From JAEUIT01 sp046350495 (GTDB lineage: Bacteria > Planctomycetota > Phycisphaerae > Phycisphaerales > SM1A02), in contig JAXMAE010000001.1 in assembly GCA_046350495.1 (NCBI GenBank), forward strand, positions 2,232,001 to 2,296,000: a stretch of DNA of 64,000 nt. The letters run 5' to 3'. The notes below the pieces were generated by a model that worked only from the letters and a program-made list of their open reading frames with translations, did not search any database and was not told the origin of the DNA. The first letter of the stretch is position 1. The number at the start of each line of letters is the position of its first letter. Both the position numbers and the translations under genes were made by a program. Of this stretch, positions 44,429 to 52,517 are shown piece by piece.

Positions 44429-45679
44429 CTACGTCGTGTACTCCGCATTCAGCCGCACATACGCCTCGGTCAAGCCGCACGAGAAGAACTCATCGCTCGC
44501 GCTTCCTTGGCCTAGGTCGAGCGTGATCTCGACAAGCGGCGCGCGGAACACGCGCTCGCGCTCGGCGAGCGGCGTCGCCGCCGGCGCGCCGTCGCGAAAG
44601 AGGTCGACGCCGCCGACCGTCAGCGTCAGGTCGTCGACTGAAAGCGGCACGCCCGCGCGGCCCGCCGCCGCGACGATGCGTCCCCAGTTCGGATCGCCGC
44701 CGGTGACGGCGCAGCGCACGAGCAGGCTTGATGCGATCGTCTTCGCGACGACGAGCGCATCGCGACTCGTTCGCGCGCCGGTGACGCGCACTTCGATGCC
44801 GCGCTCGAAGCCCTCGCCGTCGCGCACGACAAGGAGCGCGAGCTCGCGGGCGACCGCCTTCAACGCCGCGGCCACCTTCGCTTCGGGAAACGCGCCGGCC
44901 TTGCCGCTCGCGAGCACGAACACGCTGTCGTTCGTGGAGGTGTCGCCGTCGATCGAGATGCGATGGAAACTCGCGTCGACGGCGTCCTCGAGCATCGCCT
45001 GAAGCGAGCGCGAGTCGACGGCGGCGTCAGTCATCAGCACCGAGATCATTGTCGCCTGCGGCGGCGCCATGTCCGGATGGATCATGCCCGCGCCCTTGGC
45101 GATGCCGCACACGAGCCCGCGGCGTCCCTCGTGTTCGATCTCGACGGCCGCGGTCTTCGGATACGTGTCGGTCGTCATGATCGCCTGCGCGATCGACAGC
45201 AGTCGACACGAGTCGAGCGCGCGAACCATCTCCGGGATCGCGGGCAGCATGCGCTCGGTCGGAAGCTGCACGCCGATGACGCCGGTCGAATTGACGAGCA
45301 CCGATGACTCGGTGACCTCGAGTTCGCGAGCGACGGCGTCGACGCAATCGACGGCGCGAGCCATGCCTTCGGCGCCCGTCGCCGCGTTCGCGCAGCCGGA
45401 GTTGATGATGACTGCGCTCGCGTGGCCGCGCGTCTCGACGAGATGCCGCCGCGAGAGCTGCACCGGAGCGGCGCACACCAGGTTCTTGGTGAACACGCCC
45501 GCCGCAGTCGCGCCGTCGGGACACGCGATGAGCGCCATGTCCTGACGGCCGGGCTTTTTGATCGCAGCGCTCGCGGTCGAGCCGACGAAGCCGGCGGGCA
45601 GTCGATGCAGCGGATCGCGCTCGGCGCGCTCGAGTGCAGCGCGACCGTGCGCCGAGAGTTCCTCCTCGAGCAGCGTCAT
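44429..45679 (-). CDS. argJ: Bifunctional ornithine acetyltransferase / acetylglutamate synthase
   Basis: 416 aa. Moves the acetyl group from N-acetylornithine to glutamate, giving ornithine and recycling acetylglutamate. The autocleavage and nucleophile region reads IAKGAGMIHPDMA then PPQATMISVL; the Thr of ATM is the nucleophile. Usual ArgJ has MATM directly, so there appear to be three extra residues (PPQ). Other motifs: NSGCANAATG, TTDTYPK, GDTSTNDSVF, GDPNWGRI. The start overlaps argHA by 4 bp. Last gene of the arg operon. Confidence 0.95.
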   Translation of the reverse strand: MTLLEEELSAHGRAALERAERDPLHRLPAGFVGSTASAAIKKPGRQDMALIACPDGATAAGVFTKNLVCAAPVQLSRRHLVETRGHASAVIINSGCANAATGAEGMARAVDCVDAVARELEVTESSVLVNSTGVIGVQLPTERMLPAIPEMVRALDSCRLLSIAQAIMTTDTYPKTAAVEIEHEGRRGLVCGIAKGAGMIHPDMAPPQATMISVLMTDAAVDSRSLQAMLEDAVDASFHRISIDGDTSTNDSVFVLASGKAGAFPEAKVAAALKAVARELALLVVRDGEGFERGIEVRVTGARTSRDALVVAKTIASSLLVRCAVTGGDPNWGRIVAAAGRAGVPLSVDDLTLTVGGVDLFRDGAPAATPLAERERVFRAPLVEITLDLGQGSASDEFFSCGLTEAYVRLNAEYTT

Positions 45680-47628
45680 CGTTGTCCCACCACGACCGGG
45701 GCGGTCGTCGCAGGTGGCGTCGGGTCGCACGTGTCGAACACCATTGCGATCTCGTCGCAGCAGGTGTTCTTCGGGCAATTCGCGCAGTCCTTGAGCACCT
45801 TCTCCGGCAAGCTGTTGATGGAGACGGTCTTGAAGCCCGCCTTCTCGAAGAACTTCGGCGCCCGCGTGAGCACGAACGTCTTCGTGATGTGCAGGTCGCG
45901 AGCGAGGTCAAGGAAATAGCGAACGAGGGCTTGGCCGATGCCACGACCTTGATACCGCTCGTCGATGCCGAGCGAACGAATCTCGGCGAGCTGCGGCGTG
46001 TAGATCCAGAGCGCGGCGCAGCCGACGACCTTGCCGTCGACGACCGCGACGCCGAAGTCCAGGATCGCCTTCACGATGTCCTCGCGGCTGCGCGGCAGGT
46101 TCTCGCCCATCTTCGCCCAGTGATCGACCAACGTGCAGATCGCGTCGAGGTCATCGACCCGCGCTTGGCGCAATTCGACCTTCGCGTCGGCCGACGGCTC
46201 GGCGCGTTCGCGCAGCATGCGCCGTACGCGCTCGAGCGCCGACTCGACGGCGGTCGGTCCGGTGCCGCCGGCGACGGATCGCTTCCGCAGCGAGGCATCG
46301 ACCGTGAGCGACGTGTAGACGTCGGCGCCGACCTTTGGGGCATGGCGCTGCAACGACTCGACCGACATCTCCTCGATGCCGCGGTGCGCCTCGATGGCGC
46401 TGCGCACGATCCGGCCGACTTGATGATGCGCCTCGCGGAACGGCACGCCGTGCTGCACGAGGTAGTCCGCCAGGTCGGTGGCATTCGTATAGCCGCCGAG
46501 CGCCGCCGCACGCGTGCGCTCGCGATTTACCTTTGTTCCCGCAAGCATCGGCGGCAGCACGCGCAGGCACAGCGACAAGTGATCCATCGCGTCGAAGAGC
46601 GGTTCCTTGTCCTCCTGCATGTCCTTGTTGTAAGCAAGCGGCAATCCCTTCAGCGTGACGAGCATCGCCATGAGATTGCCGAGCTGCCGCCCCGTCTTGC
46701 CGCGGATGAGCTCCAGCGCGTCGGGGTTCTTCTTTTGCGGCATGAGCGAGCTGCCGCTCGTGAACGCGTCGGGCAGTTCGATGAAGCCCGCCTCGCCCGT
46801 TGCGTAGAAGATCATGTCCTCGGCCATGCGCGACAAGTGAATCGCGCACAGCGCGAGCGCCGAGAGCGTCTCGACGACGAAGTCGCGATCGCTCACCGCG
46901 TCGAGCGAATTCTCGCTCGGCTTCAGGAATCCGAGGTCCTTCGCCAGCGCCACTCGATCGATCGGATACGCCGTGCCCGCGAGCGCGCCCGATCCGAGCG
47001 GCGAGATGCGCACGCGCTTGAGCGCGTCGAGCAGTCGGTCTTCGTCGCGCTCGAGCATTTCGACGTACGCGAGGCACCAGTGGGCGAAGAGGAGCGGCTG
47101 CGCCCGTTGCATGTGCGTGTAGCCCGGGAGAACGGTGTCCTTCTCCCGATCCGCGAAGTCGACGAGCGCGGAGATGACCGCGCGAACCTCCTTCACGCGC
47201 CGCCGGATCTCGCGCGCGGTCCACAGCCGCAGGTCCGTCGCGACCTGGTCGTTACGGCTGCGTCCGGTGTGCAGCTTCTTGCCGAGGTCGCCGACGCGGG
47301 CGATGAGCTCGCGCTCGACCCACGAGTGCACGTCCTCGTCGGCGCTTTCCACGAGCGCTTCCGGATGCCGCTCCGCGTGGCCAAGGATCTCGGCGAGGGC
47401 CGTGACCAGTGCCGCGCGCTCCGGCGTCGTGAGTACGCCCGCGCGCTCGAGCGCCTTCGCCCACGCGACCGAGCCCTCGATGTCCTCGCGCACCAGCGTG
47501 CGGTCGAACGGCAAGGAGTCGTTGAAGCGACGGAAGAGATCGTCCGCGCCGCCGTCGAAGCGCCCGCCCCAAAGGCCGGCGCCAACGTTCGGTGTGGCGG
47601 TCGGTGCGCCCGTAGATGCTGTCGTCAT
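45676..47628 (-). CDS. argH(A): Argininosuccinate lyase fused to N-acetylglutamate synthase
   Basis: 650 aa fusion. Residues about 15-475 are argininosuccinate lyase: LWGGRFDGGADDLF, VHSWVERELI, KLHTGRSRNDQVATDLRLW, LPGYTHMQRAQPLLFAHW and the catalytic loop GSSLMPQKKNPDALELIRGK. Residues about 490-640 are a GNAT acetyltransferase with EIRSLGIDERYQGRGIGQAL as acetyl-CoA loop, and a short cysteine cluster (DCANCPKNTCCDE) near the end. It performs the first and last steps of the pathway in one chain, like marine argH(A) genes. Start lies one base after argG's stop. Confidence 0.95.
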   Translation of the reverse strand: MTTASTGAPTATPNVGAGLWGGRFDGGADDLFRRFNDSLPFDRTLVREDIEGSVAWAKALERAGVLTTPERAALVTALAEILGHAERHPEALVESADEDVHSWVERELIARVGDLGKKLHTGRSRNDQVATDLRLWTAREIRRRVKEVRAVISALVDFADREKDTVLPGYTHMQRAQPLLFAHWCLAYVEMLERDEDRLLDALKRVRISPLGSGALAGTAYPIDRVALAKDLGFLKPSENSLDAVSDRDFVVETLSALALCAIHLSRMAEDMIFYATGEAGFIELPDAFTSGSSLMPQKKNPDALELIRGKTGRQLGNLMAMLVTLKGLPLAYNKDMQEDKEPLFDAMDHLSLCLRVLPPMLAGTKVNRERTRAAALGGYTNATDLADYLVQHGVPFREAHHQVGRIVRSAIEAHRGIEEMSVESLQRHAPKVGADVYTSLTVDASLRKRSVAGGTGPTAVESALERVRRMLRERAEPSADAKVELRQARVDDLDAICTLVDHWAKMGENLPRSREDIVKAILDFGVAVVDGKVVGCAALWIYTPQLAEIRSLGIDERYQGRGIGQALVRYFLDLARDLHITKTFVLTRAPKFFEKAGFKTVSINSLPEKVLKDCANCPKNTCCDEIAMVFDTCDPTPPATTAPVVVGQR

Positions 47629-47629
47629 G

Positions 47630-48949
47630 TCAGGAGGCCTTCGACTTCGATGCGGGCTTGGTGGACTTCACTGCCGTCTTGCTCGGCTTCGCCGTCGTGA
47701 TCCCTGTCTTCGCGGGCTTCTTCGAGCGCTTGGCGCCGTTGGCGGCGACGCGTTCCTTGAGCGCGCGGATGCGCGTCGGCAACGAATACAGGCGGATGAA
47801 CCCGCCCGCGTGCGATTGGTCGTAGACCTCGTCGACGCCGAACGTGGCGAAGCTCTCGCTATAGAGCGAGTTCGGGCTGCGGCGCTTGGTGACCGTCGCG
47901 CTGCCCTTGTGGCAATGAACGACGACGTCGCCGGTCATGCGCTGCGCGATTGTGGCGAAGCTCGCCCAGATGGCCTCGCGCACCGGCGTGAACCACTGGC
48001 CTTCATAGATGATGTCGGCGAACTGGTGCGAGAGCCGCTCGCGGTAGTGCAGTGTCGAGCGATCGAGGACGAGCTCCTCGAGTCCGCGGGCCGCGGCCGT
48101 GATGATCGTGCCGCCGGGCGTCTCGTAGCAGCCGCGGCTCTTCATGCCGACGAGTCGGTTCTCGACGATGTCGACGCGGCCGATGCCGTGCTTGCCGCCG
48201 AGCGCGTTCAGCTTCTCGAGGAGCGCGACCGCGCCGAGTTTCTTGCCGTCGATCGCGACCGGCACGCCCTTCTCGAACGACACCATCACGTCCTCTGGCT
48301 TGTCCGGCGCCTGCAGCGGCGACACGCTGCGCATCCACACGTCCTCGGGCGGCGCGTTCCACGGATCCTCGAGCTCGCCGCCTTCGTGCGAGATGTGCCA
48401 GATGTTGGCGTCGCGCGAGTAGATCTTCTCGGCGCTCGCGGCGCACGGGATATTGCGGGCCTTCAGGTAGCCGAGCAACTGCTCACGGCTCTTCAGGTCC
48501 CACATGCGCCACGGCGCGATGACGTCGAGGTGCGGCGCGAGCGCCGCGTACGTCGACTCGAATCGCACCTGGTCGTTGCCCTTGCCGGTGCAGCCGTGTG
48601 CCAGCGCGTCGCAGCCGGTCTTGAGCGCGACTTCGACCTGGGCGCGGGCGATGATCGGTCGGGCGATCGACGTGCCGAGCAGGTACTTGCCTTCGTATAC
48701 CGCGCCGGAGATGACCATCGGCCACACGAACTCCTCGAGGAACTGCGCTCGCAGGTCCTTCACGATGCACGTCGATGCGCCGGTCTTCTTGGCCTTCGCT
48801 TCGATGCCTTCGAGTTCGTGGGCGCCTTGGCCCACGTCGGCGACGACGGCGACGACTTCGCAGCCGTAGCGCTCCTTGAGCCAGGGGATGATGACCGAGG
48901 TGTCGAGTCCGCCCGAGTAGGCGACGGCGATCTTCTTTGGATTCTTCAT
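47630..48949 (-). CDS. argG: Argininosuccinate synthase with Lys-rich tail
   Basis: 439 aa. Joins citrulline and aspartate using ATP. KKIAVAYSGGLDTSVIIPWL is the P-loop; GCTGKGNDQVRFE and the MSRRGCYETPGGTI-type region (SRGCYETPGGTI) follow. After about residue 400 the protein has a 38-residue Lys/Ala/Thr/Ser tail (SKKPAKTGITTAKPSKTAVK) with no counterpart in typical ArgG. Confidence 0.95.
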   Translation of the reverse strand: MKNPKKIAVAYSGGLDTSVIIPWLKERYGCEVVAVVADVGQGAHELEGIEAKAKKTGASTCIVKDLRAQFLEEFVWPMVISGAVYEGKYLLGTSIARPIIARAQVEVALKTGCDALAHGCTGKGNDQVRFESTYAALAPHLDVIAPWRMWDLKSREQLLGYLKARNIPCAASAEKIYSRDANIWHISHEGGELEDPWNAPPEDVWMRSVSPLQAPDKPEDVMVSFEKGVPVAIDGKKLGAVALLEKLNALGGKHGIGRVDIVENRLVGMKSRGCYETPGGTIITAAARGLEELVLDRSTLHYRERLSHQFADIIYEGQWFTPVREAIWASFATIAQRMTGDVVVHCHKGSATVTKRRSPNSLYSESFATFGVDEVYDQSHAGGFIRLYSLPTRIRALKERVAANGAKRSKKPAKTGITTAKPSKTAVKSTKPASKSKAS

Positions 48950-48979
48950 GGGTATGGAAAGGAGAAGGAGGAGAGGCGG

Positions 48980-49936
48980 TTAGGCGTTGCTGGGGACCGC
49001 TCCGAGCACGAGCGCGACGAGCGCGTTCTGCGCGTGCATCCGATTTTCGGCTTGGTCAAACACGACGGACGTCGGTCCGTCGATCACGTCGTCGGTCACT
49101 TCCTCGCCCCGGTGCGCGGGGAGGCAATGCATGAACAGGGCCTTCGGACCGGCGAGCCGCATGAGCGACGCATTGACCTGCATCGGTCGCATCGCGTTCA
49201 CCTTGGCGACGTCGCCCGCGTTCTGTCCCATGCTGATCCAGGTGTCGGTGTACACGGCATCGGCGCCGCGCACCGCGGCGACGTCGGCGGTGAGCTCGAT
49301 GGTGGCGCCGGTGACGGCCGCGAGCGTGCGGCACCGCGCGACCACCTCCGGCATTGGCTCGTAGCCCTTCGGCGTGACAACGACGATCGTGCCGCCGGTC
49401 AGCGCCGCCAGCTCCATGAGCGAGTGGCACACGTTGTTGCCGTCGCCGAGCCAGGCGAGCCGCATCGACTCGAGGCGCACGCCGTGCTCTTCGAGCGTGA
49501 GTGCGTCGGCCAGGATCTGGCAGGGGTGCGAGACGTCGCTCAGCGCGTTGATGACCGGCACCTTGCACGCGCGGGCGAAGCGCTCGAGCGTCGTGTGGCT
49601 GTTCACGCGAGCGACGACCGTGTCGGCCCAGCGCTCGAGGTTGTGGCCGTAGTCCTCGACCGTCTCGCGTTGGCCGATCGGCGAATTCTGGTGATCGAGA
49701 TACACGGCGGTGCCGCCGAGCTTCGCGAGTCCGATCTCGAAGCTCACGCGCGTCCGCAACGAAGGCTTCTCGAAGAGGAGCACCGCCGCGCGCTGCGAGA
49801 GCGCTCCGCGCCACGGTGCGTAGTCGCGCTTCATCGACTTCGCGAGATTCAGCACCGCGCGGACCTCGGGAAGCGAAAGGTCGGAGAGTTGGAGGACGTG
49901 CCGGCCGACGAGGCCGTCGAGGGAGAGTGTGGACAT
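48980..49936 (-). CDS. argF: Ornithine carbamoyltransferase
   Basis: 318 aa. Makes citrulline from ornithine and carbamoyl phosphate. The carbamoyl-phosphate loop reads FEKPSLRTRVSFE where textbook enzymes have STRTR, so the Thr is Leu. Ornithine-binding SMG loop is present (DTWISMGQNAGD) and the catalytic HCLPAHRGEEV is intact, which supports ornithine rather than acetylornithine as substrate. Follows argB after 102 bp with no structure noted. Confidence 0.92.
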   Translation of the reverse strand: MSTLSLDGLVGRHVLQLSDLSLPEVRAVLNLAKSMKRDYAPWRGALSQRAAVLLFEKPSLRTRVSFEIGLAKLGGTAVYLDHQNSPIGQRETVEDYGHNLERWADTVVARVNSHTTLERFARACKVPVINALSDVSHPCQILADALTLEEHGVRLESMRLAWLGDGNNVCHSLMELAALTGGTIVVVTPKGYEPMPEVVARCRTLAAVTGATIELTADVAAVRGADAVYTDTWISMGQNAGDVAKVNAMRPMQVNASLMRLAGPKALFMHCLPAHRGEEVTDDVIDGPTSVVFDQAENRMHAQNALVALVLGAVPSNA

Positions 49937-50038
49937 CGGAAGGGAAACTTTCGGAAACGGGAGCGGACGGTTCCCACGTTGTTGGACGGGTCGGGTCGCC
50001 GCGAACTCAGCGAGTGACGGGGCGTGCGCGGCGCGTCG

Positions 50039-50872
50039 TCAGCGGGCGACCGCCATCGGGACGACGCGGGTGCACGAGCCGGCGCCGAGCACGGACGTCG
50101 GATTGCGCCAGGAAGCGATGGTCACGGCGACGCCGGAGCGTTCCGCCGCGTCGAGCGCGCCGCGCACCTTCGCGGTCATGCCGCCGTGGATCGTGCCGTC
50201 AGCGACGAGCGTCTCGATCGCGTCGCGATCAAGCGAATCGATGAGCTGTCCGCGCTTGTCGAGCACGCCCGGCACGTCGGTCAGCAACACCAGTTCGCGC
50301 GCCCCGACGATGCCCGCGATCGCTGCGGCGGCGTCGTCGGCGTTGATGTTCAGGAAGTGGCCGTGTTCGTCGAGGCCGATCGAGTTCACCACCGGCAGGA
50401 AGCCGGCGTCGAGGAGCGCATGCACGACCGCCGGATCGCCGCCGACAATTTCGCCCACGGCGCCGGGGTCGAACGAGTAGCGCGTCGCCTTCCGGCACGC
50501 GCACAAGCCGCCGTCGCCGAGCGACAGGCCCACCGGCGCGGCGCCCGCCGCCGCGAGCAGCCCGATCAGGCGCGTGTTCACGCGGCCGGCGAGGACTCCG
50601 GCGATCTCTTCGACGACATCGGGAGGCGTCACGCGGATGCCTTCGACGCGCTCGGTGGTGACGCCGAGCCGCGCGAGATGCCGATCGATGAGCACGCCGC
50701 CGCCGTGAACGAGCACGATGCCGCCGCCGCGCGCCTTCGAGCGCTCGGCGCGATGCAGTTCGGCCAGGCCCGCGAACGTCGTGAGGTTCTTGTCGGGCTC
50801 GTCGAGGAGCGCGCCGCCGACCTTGACGACGAGCGGCGCCGCGTTGCCGCGTCCGCTGTTCACTTGGTCCAT
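50039..50872 (-). CDS. argB: Acetylglutamate kinase
   Basis: 277 aa. Phosphorylates N-acetylglutamate. PLVVKVGGALLDEP and VLVHGGG are the amino-acid kinase signatures; VEGIRVTPPDVVEE and NADDAAAAIAG follow. There is no long N-terminal helix typical of arginine-inhibited kinases. Start chosen at ATG 50872 because the N-terminus then fits the family; it overlaps argC by 13 bp. Confidence 0.93.
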   Translation of the reverse strand: MDQVNSGRGNAAPLVVKVGGALLDEPDKNLTTFAGLAELHRAERSKARGGGIVLVHGGGVLIDRHLARLGVTTERVEGIRVTPPDVVEEIAGVLAGRVNTRLIGLLAAAGAAPVGLSLGDGGLCACRKATRYSFDPGAVGEIVGGDPAVVHALLDAGFLPVVNSIGLDEHGHFLNINADDAAAAIAGIVGARELVLLTDVPGVLDKRGQLIDSLDRDAIETLVADGTIHGGMTAKVRGALDAAERSGVAVTIASWRNPTSVLGAGSCTRVVPMAVAR

Positions 50873-51915
50873 GCACGCTCCTTCGCCGATGCGCCCGCGA
50901 GCAAGCCCAGCGTCTGCGGGAATCCGAACCGTATGTTCATGCACTGCACCGCTTGACCGGCGGCGCCTTTCACCAGGTTGTCGATAGCGCTCTCGACGAC
51001 GAGGTGATCGCCCTCGACGCCGATGCCGATGTCGCAGAAGTTCGTGCCGCGCACCGCCGCGACCGACGGCCACTTCCCGGCATCGAGGAGTCGCACGAAC
51101 GGCTGGTCGCGATAGCGGGCGGCGAGCGCCTCGCGCACCGCGCCGGCGTCGACGCCCGGCGCGAGCCACGCGTGGATCGTCGAGAGGATGCCTCGATCGA
51201 ACGGAGCGAGGTGCGGCGTGAAGCAGATGGGCGCGGCGGCGTGGGCACACATCTCCGGCCGATGGCGGTGCGAAAACACGCCGTACGCCTGCAGGCTCAC
51301 CTCGCAGAAGAGACTCTTCGTCTCGGCGCGTCGTCCGGCGCCGCTGACGCCGCTCGCGCTATCGACGATCAGCTCGCGATCGCCGCGCAACAGCCCGGCA
51401 TCGACGAGGGGGCGCACCGGCAGGATCACCGACGTGGGATAGCAGCCCGGGCAGGCGACGAGATCGGCGTTCGCGATCTTCGACGCGAAGAGTTCCGGCA
51501 GGCCGTACGCCGCGGCCCGCAGGAGCGCGGGCTGCGTGTGGGCGAAGCCGTAGTGCTTCGGATAGTCGGCAGCGTTCGGCAGGCGGAACGCCGCGGAGAG
51601 ATCGAACGTGACGATGCCGCGGGCGACGAGGTCTGGGGCCAGCTCGTGGCTCAGCTCGTGCGGCGTCGCGAGGAACACCGCGTCGGGCTCGAGCGCGACG
51701 AGTTCGTCGCGGTCGACCGGTCCGACGTCGAGATCGCACTGCCCGGCGAACTTCGGGAAGAGGTCGCTGAAGCGCGTGGCGCCTTCCTCGCGCCGTCGCG
51801 ACGATCCGCGCAACGCGACCAGCTCCGCTTCGGGATGGCCGAGCAGAAGACCGACGAGCTCGGCGCCGGCATAGCCGCTGGCGCCGACGACCGCGATGCG
51901 TTTGGCCATCGTCAC
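50860..51915 (-). CDS. argC: N-acetyl-gamma-glutamyl-phosphate reductase
   Basis: 351 aa. NADPH-dependent reduction of acetylglutamyl phosphate. Rossmann GASGYAGAELVGLLLGHPEA; catalytic Cys in VACPGCYPTSVIL; SGVSGAGRRA and SHRHRPEM downstream. The ATG overlaps the argR stop (ATGA). First enzyme gene of the operon. Confidence 0.95.
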   Translation of the reverse strand: MTMAKRIAVVGASGYAGAELVGLLLGHPEAELVALRGSSRRREEGATRFSDLFPKFAGQCDLDVGPVDRDELVALEPDAVFLATPHELSHELAPDLVARGIVTFDLSAAFRLPNAADYPKHYGFAHTQPALLRAAAYGLPELFASKIANADLVACPGCYPTSVILPVRPLVDAGLLRGDRELIVDSASGVSGAGRRAETKSLFCEVSLQAYGVFSHRHRPEMCAHAAAPICFTPHLAPFDRGILSTIHAWLAPGVDAGAVREALAARYRDQPFVRLLDAGKWPSVAAVRGTNFCDIGIGVEGDHLVVESAIDNLVKGAAGQAVQCMNIRFGFPQTLGLLAGASAKERAWTK

Positions 51916-52412
51916 TCCTGAGCGCGCCGCGACGAGCGTGCGCCGATGCCATGTCCGTTCGCGCCGTTGGCGGCGAGTCCGGCAAGGCGTGCGAACTGCG
52001 TAGCAAGACGTCGAGCGGCCGCGGGTCCGGTCGCGGCGAGGAAGACCGTGTCGTCGCCGGCGATCGTGCCCAGCGCGCCCGGAAGCCGTGCGAGGTCGAG
52101 TTCGATCGCCAGGGCGTTGCCGTGCCCGCTGGGCGTGCGCAACACGACGGTGGTGCCGCCGGTGGTGATCGAGAGGAGCTCGCGCCGCAGCGTGCTCTCG
52201 AGTCGCGACGGCGAGGCGACGCCCGGTTCGTTTCCCGGCAATCGATAGCCGTCGGGACCCTTGAGGACGCCGAGTTCCGACAGGTCGCGCGAGAGCGTGG
52301 CCTGCGTCACCTCGAAACCCTCGGCGCGGAGCAGAGCCTGCAGCTCGAGCTGGCTGTGGATCGGCCGGCTCGACACGAGGCGGCGGATGGACTGCTGGCG
52401 GCGGGGCTTCAT
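51912..52412 (-). CDS. argR: Arginine repressor
   Basis: 166 aa. Winged-helix N-domain with SRPIHSQLELQALLRAEGFE and TQATLSRDLSELGV; C-terminal hexamer and arginine-binding domain with ALGTIAGDDTVFLAA. It is the first gene of the arg operon, so the repressor controls its own transcript. Start taken as ATG 52412; an in-frame ATG at 52433 lies upstream of the predicted transcription start and inside the operator. Confidence 0.93.
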   Translation of the reverse strand: MKPRRQQSIRRLVSSRPIHSQLELQALLRAEGFEVTQATLSRDLSELGVLKGPDGYRLPGNEPGVASPSRLESTLRRELLSITTGGTTVVLRTPSGHGNALAIELDLARLPGALGTIAGDDTVFLAATGPAAARRLATQFARLAGLAANGANGHGIGARSSRRAQE

Positions 52413-52418
52413 GCGACG

Positions 52419-52452
52419 TGCATCATTATGCATCGGACTGCATAGATGTCAA
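52419..52452 (-). promoter_or_regulatory. arg operon promoter with overlapping ARG boxes
   Basis: On the minus strand TTGACA (52452-52447), 16-base spacer, CATAAT (52430-52425). A palindrome TGCAT-CATT-ATGCA at 52419-52432 fits the ARG box pattern TGNAT-N4-ATNCA and covers the -10. A second, weaker box (TGCAT then AGATGTCAA, plus strand 52439-52452) covers spacer and -35; the boxes are 20 bp apart, the spacing found in other argR operators. Predicted start near 52418 gives a 6-base leader. Confidence 0.75.
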
Positions 52453-52473
52453 GCGCCGCATGCAAACGCACCG

Positions 52474-52509
52474 GGCGCGCGGAGATCCCGCGTCGTGGAC
52501 CCGCGCGCC
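52474..52509 (-). terminator. Hairpin between cytochrome operon and arg operon
   Basis: Arms 52474-52482 and 52501-52509 pair perfectly over 9 bp. It lies 9 bases after the stop of the 52518 gene and 22 bases before the arg -35, so it can end the upstream transcript. No strong T-run. Confidence 0.5.
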
Positions 52510-52517
52510 GGACAGCG

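Noticed and set aside
47135..50017. 960-codon open frame on the plus strand, and a 688-codon one at 45634-47700
   Set aside because: They run opposite to argB, argF, argG and argH(A), whose motifs are unmistakable. High GC leaves antisense frames open; their translations are Arg/Ala/His-rich without any motif.
52413..52433. Upstream ATG of argR at 52433
   Set aside because: It lies inside the -10/operator and upstream of the predicted transcription start; ATG 52412 matches family N-termini.
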